A stretch of DNA of 64,000 nucleotides. Source: Bacteroidota bacterium (GTDB lineage: Bacteria > Bacteroidota > Bacteroidia > Chitinophagales > Chitinophagaceae). The first letter of the stretch is position 1. Each line of letters starts with the position of its first letter. A model generated the notes under the pieces. That model was not told the DNA's origin and searched no databases. It saw only the letters and a list, made by a program, of their open reading frames with translations. Positions 62,119 through 64,000 of the stretch are shown in pieces. Location of the stretch: positions 186,001-250,000 of the forward strand of contig JAFDXL010000009.1 in NCBI GenBank assembly GCA_018267955.1, in the 5' to 3' direction. Both the position numbers and the translations under genes were made by a program.

Positions 62119-64000
62119 TTATTGTGTTACTACTTTATACCAACTTGAAACCCCATCAGAAACCATCCTTATGCCTGTAGCTGCGCCTAAAGAAAGGCTA
62201 CTCATAGAAGAGCCATTAAAATTCAGAGCATAATATGATGAACCGGAAGACGTTATTACCCAGGTTGGATTTGCCGTGATGTATGCTGTTGCACTGAAGG
62301 ATAATATTGTACCTGCAGGGTAGCTAGCTGCTGACGGTATTGTAATATTAATAGTTGATGATCCACCGCTTGAACCGCCAAAACCTACAAGCACAGTTCG
62401 AACAGTTAGATCGGATAGTGTTTGTGAAATTGTACCACCGCTAACACCTGTATAAACAACCATTCCTCCTGCACTTGCAGTTGGAGTGCCCCATGCAACA
62501 CTAGAACCATTGTAAACAAGTGACTGACCAGCCGTAGCGCCTGAAGTATTGATGTGGCGTGGCAGTACAGCACTACTTTGCAGATGTACCGGGCCTACCG
62601 CATTTGTGAGGAGTTTCAAGCTTGAAATAGCACTATCTGCCATTTTAGAAGTTGTAACGGTACCATTCGCCACTTTAGATGTAGTGACCGCATTGGCTAC
62701 GATATCTGCATTCTGGACGCTGTTGGTCAGGCTCAATTTAGAGTAAGGGATACCAGCAGCAGCTACGATATCTGCATTGGTGATTGTACCATCGGCAATT
62801 TTAGCAGATGTAATTGCACCGTTTGCAACTGTTGGGTTAGGATAAGTACCAGTAAGATCACCACCCGCAGAGCCGCTTGGAGCTCCTCCACTAGGGGTAG
62901 CCCATGCAACATTTGTACCATCAAAGATAAGAGCTTGTCCTGTCGCTGCGCCGCTTGTGTTGATATGAATCGGACCTACAGCACCTGTAAGTAATTTAAG
63001 CCCGGATATAGCGCTATCTGCCATTTTAGAAGTAGTAACTGTACCGTTAACCACTTTAGATGTAGTGATAGCATTTGCAACGATATCAGAATTCTGGATG
63101 CTGTTGGTCAGGCTCAGTTTAGAGTAAGGGATGCCAGCCGCTGCAACGATATCTGCATTAGTGATTGTACCATCCGCTATTTTAGCAGAAGTGATCGCAT
63201 CATTGGCAACAGTAGGGTTGGGATAAGTACCTGTAAGATCGCCACCGGCAGCACCGCTTGGTGCGCCACCTGGTGTAGCCCAGGCAACATTTGTACCGTT
63301 GAAAATCAAAGCTTGTCCGGTTGCTGCGCCTATCGTGCTTATATGTACAGGACCTACAGCACCTGAAAGAAGTTTTAAACCGGAGATTGCGCTATCCGCC
63401 ATTTTTGAAGTAGTAACCGTACCATTTACCACTTTAGAAGTAGTGATTGCATTTGCTACGATATCAGAATTCTGGATGCTGTTAGTCAGCGTCAATTTAG
63501 AATAAGCAATAGCGGCTGCCGCACTTACGTCTGCATTGGTAATTGTACCATCAAGGATCTTTGCAGAAGTAATTGTGCTGCTTGCAACAGTAGGGTTAGG
63601 ATAAGTACCTGTAAGGTCTCCACCGGCAGCACCGCTTGGTGCGCCGCCTGGTGTAGCCCAGGCAACATTTGTACCGTTGAAAATCAAAGCTTGCCCGGTT
63701 GCCGCGCCTACAGTGCTTATGTGTACAGGACCTACAGCGCCTGAAAGTAATTTAAGCCCGGATATAGCGCTATCTGCCATTTTAGAAGTAGTAACTGTAC
63801 CGTTAGCAACTTTAGAAGTAGTGATAGCATTTGCAACGATATCAGAATTCTGGATGCTGTTGGTCAGGCTCAGTTTAGAGTAAGGGATGCCAGCCGCTGC
63901 AACGATATCTGCATTAGTAATAGTACCATCTGCTATCTTAGCAGAGGTGATCGCATCATTAGCAACGGTAGGGTTAGGATAAGTACCTGTAAGGTCTCCA
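62119..64000 (-). CDS. Repetitive surface/tail-fibre-like protein, 5' end beyond window
   Basis: The frame stays open to base 64000, so the gene is partial; 627 codons are visible. An ATG at 63780 is internal to a repeat and is not the start. From about 62630 to the edge it consists of 126-residue (378-bp) repeats, at least three full plus a part, each with GGAPSG(A/S)AGGDLTGTY then PNPTV, ITSAKI.DGTITNAD and SIQNSDIVANAITTSK. GDLTGTYPNPTV is common in phage tail-like and long adhesin proteins. The last 130 residues are a distinct Gly/Ser-rich beta domain (GFGGSSGGSSTINITIPSA). No T9SS sorting domain is visible. Confidence 0.85.
   Translation of the reverse strand, partial: GDLTGTYPNPTVANDAITSAKIADGTITNADIVAAAGIPYSKLSLTNSIQNSDIVANAITTSKVANGTVTTSKMADSAISGLKLLSGAVGPVHISTVGAATGQALIFNGTNVAWATPGGAPSGAAGGDLTGTYPNPTVASSTITSAKILDGTITNADVSAAAAIAYSKLTLTNSIQNSDIVANAITTSKVVNGTVTTSKMADSAISGLKLLSGAVGPVHISTIGAATGQALIFNGTNVAWATPGGAPSGAAGGDLTGTYPNPTVANDAITSAKIADGTITNADIVAAAGIPYSKLSLTNSIQNSDIVANAITTSKVVNGTVTTSKMADSAISGLKLLTGAVGPIHINTSGAATGQALIFDGTNVAWATPSGGAPSGSAGGDLTGTYPNPTVANGAITSAKIADGTITNADIVAAAGIPYSKLSLTNSVQNADIVANAVTTSKVANGTVTTSKMADSAISSLKLLTNAVGPVHLQSSAVLPRHINTSGATAGQSLVYNGSSVAWGTPTASAGGMVVYTGVSGGTISQTLSDLTVRTVLVGFGGSSGGSSTINITIPSAASYPAGTILSFSATAYITANPTWVITSSGSSYYALNFNGSSMSSLSLGAATGIRMVSDGVSSWYKVVTQ

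Noticed and set aside
63778-63780. ATG at 63780 as the start of the repeat protein
   Set aside because: The frame continues without a stop to the window end with further repeat units, so this Met is internal.
62630-64000. Plus-strand frames repeated every 378 bp
   Set aside because: They are antisense echoes of the coding repeats on the minus strand.

Overview
The window looks like a chromosomal segment of a Bacteroidota bacterium, most likely from the Chitinophagaceae or a close relative. The support is internal: type IX secretion (T9SS) cargo with C-terminal sorting domains, a PorP/SprF-like protein next to a giant SprB-repeat adhesin, promoters of the Bacteroidota form TAnnTTTG, few Shine-Dalgarno sequences, TTG/GTG starts, and LytS/LytTR signalling. 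The genus cannot be fixed from the sequence alone. No rRNA, complete tRNA or CRISPR array was seen.

Layout. 1-2 kb: a partial CNNM/CBS membrane protein, guanylate kinase and a bacilliredoxin, all on the minus strand. 2-9.5 kb: a DUF885 lipoprotein, envelope proteins of unknown role, bifunctional FtcD (histidine/folate), a zinc metallopeptidase and a low-affinity iron permease-like protein. 9.5-18 kb: two RibD/DHFR-like reductases, a T9SS cargo protein, a LytS/LytTR two-component pair, an SDR lacking the usual Tyr/Lys, an extended sigma factor, a rifampin ADP-ribosyltransferase with a helical N-terminal extension, a propeller lipoprotein and a VOC protein. 18-24 kb: small membrane/thioredoxin genes and two large secreted T9SS proteins, interspersed with REP-like palindromes. 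24-28 kb: an orphan terminase-small-subunit-like gene, an unusual repeat tract, then pyrR-pyrB, accD and smpB. 28-34 kb: the SprB-like adhesin and its PorP/SprF partner. 34-42 kb: saccharopine dehydrogenase-like protein, thioesterase, gyrA, a TPR protein, a fatty acid desaturase, a cold-shock protein and miaE. 42-52 kb: a phage-type hypothetical gene, membrane proteins, a Y-family polymerase overlapping a radical SAM gene, a TPR histidine kinase and signal peptidase I. 56-62 kb: DUF445, rmlA-rmlB (dTDP-sugar), fusA and a small phosphatase-like gene. 62-64 kb: the C-terminal part of a protein built of near-identical 126-residue repeats with a phage-tail-like motif.

The most unusual stretch is 52.1-55.9 kb, which appears to be an accessory island made of three single-gene modules, each bracketed by its own repeats: (i) a PKD-domain lipoprotein between two 27-bp direct repeats, the left one ending a truncated GNAT acetyltransferase gene; (ii) a membrane protein between perfect 10-bp inverted repeats; (iii) an AT-rich methyltransferase-like gene between two 75-bp direct repeats that each contain a tRNA T-arm. 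None carries a recognisable recombinase, so mobilisation in trans or decay is inferred. Other notable items are an 11-unit heptanucleotide tandem repeat abutting the pyrR promoter, two families of dispersed palindromes, and a palindromic candidate operator plus a start-codon hairpin before the Y-family polymerase.
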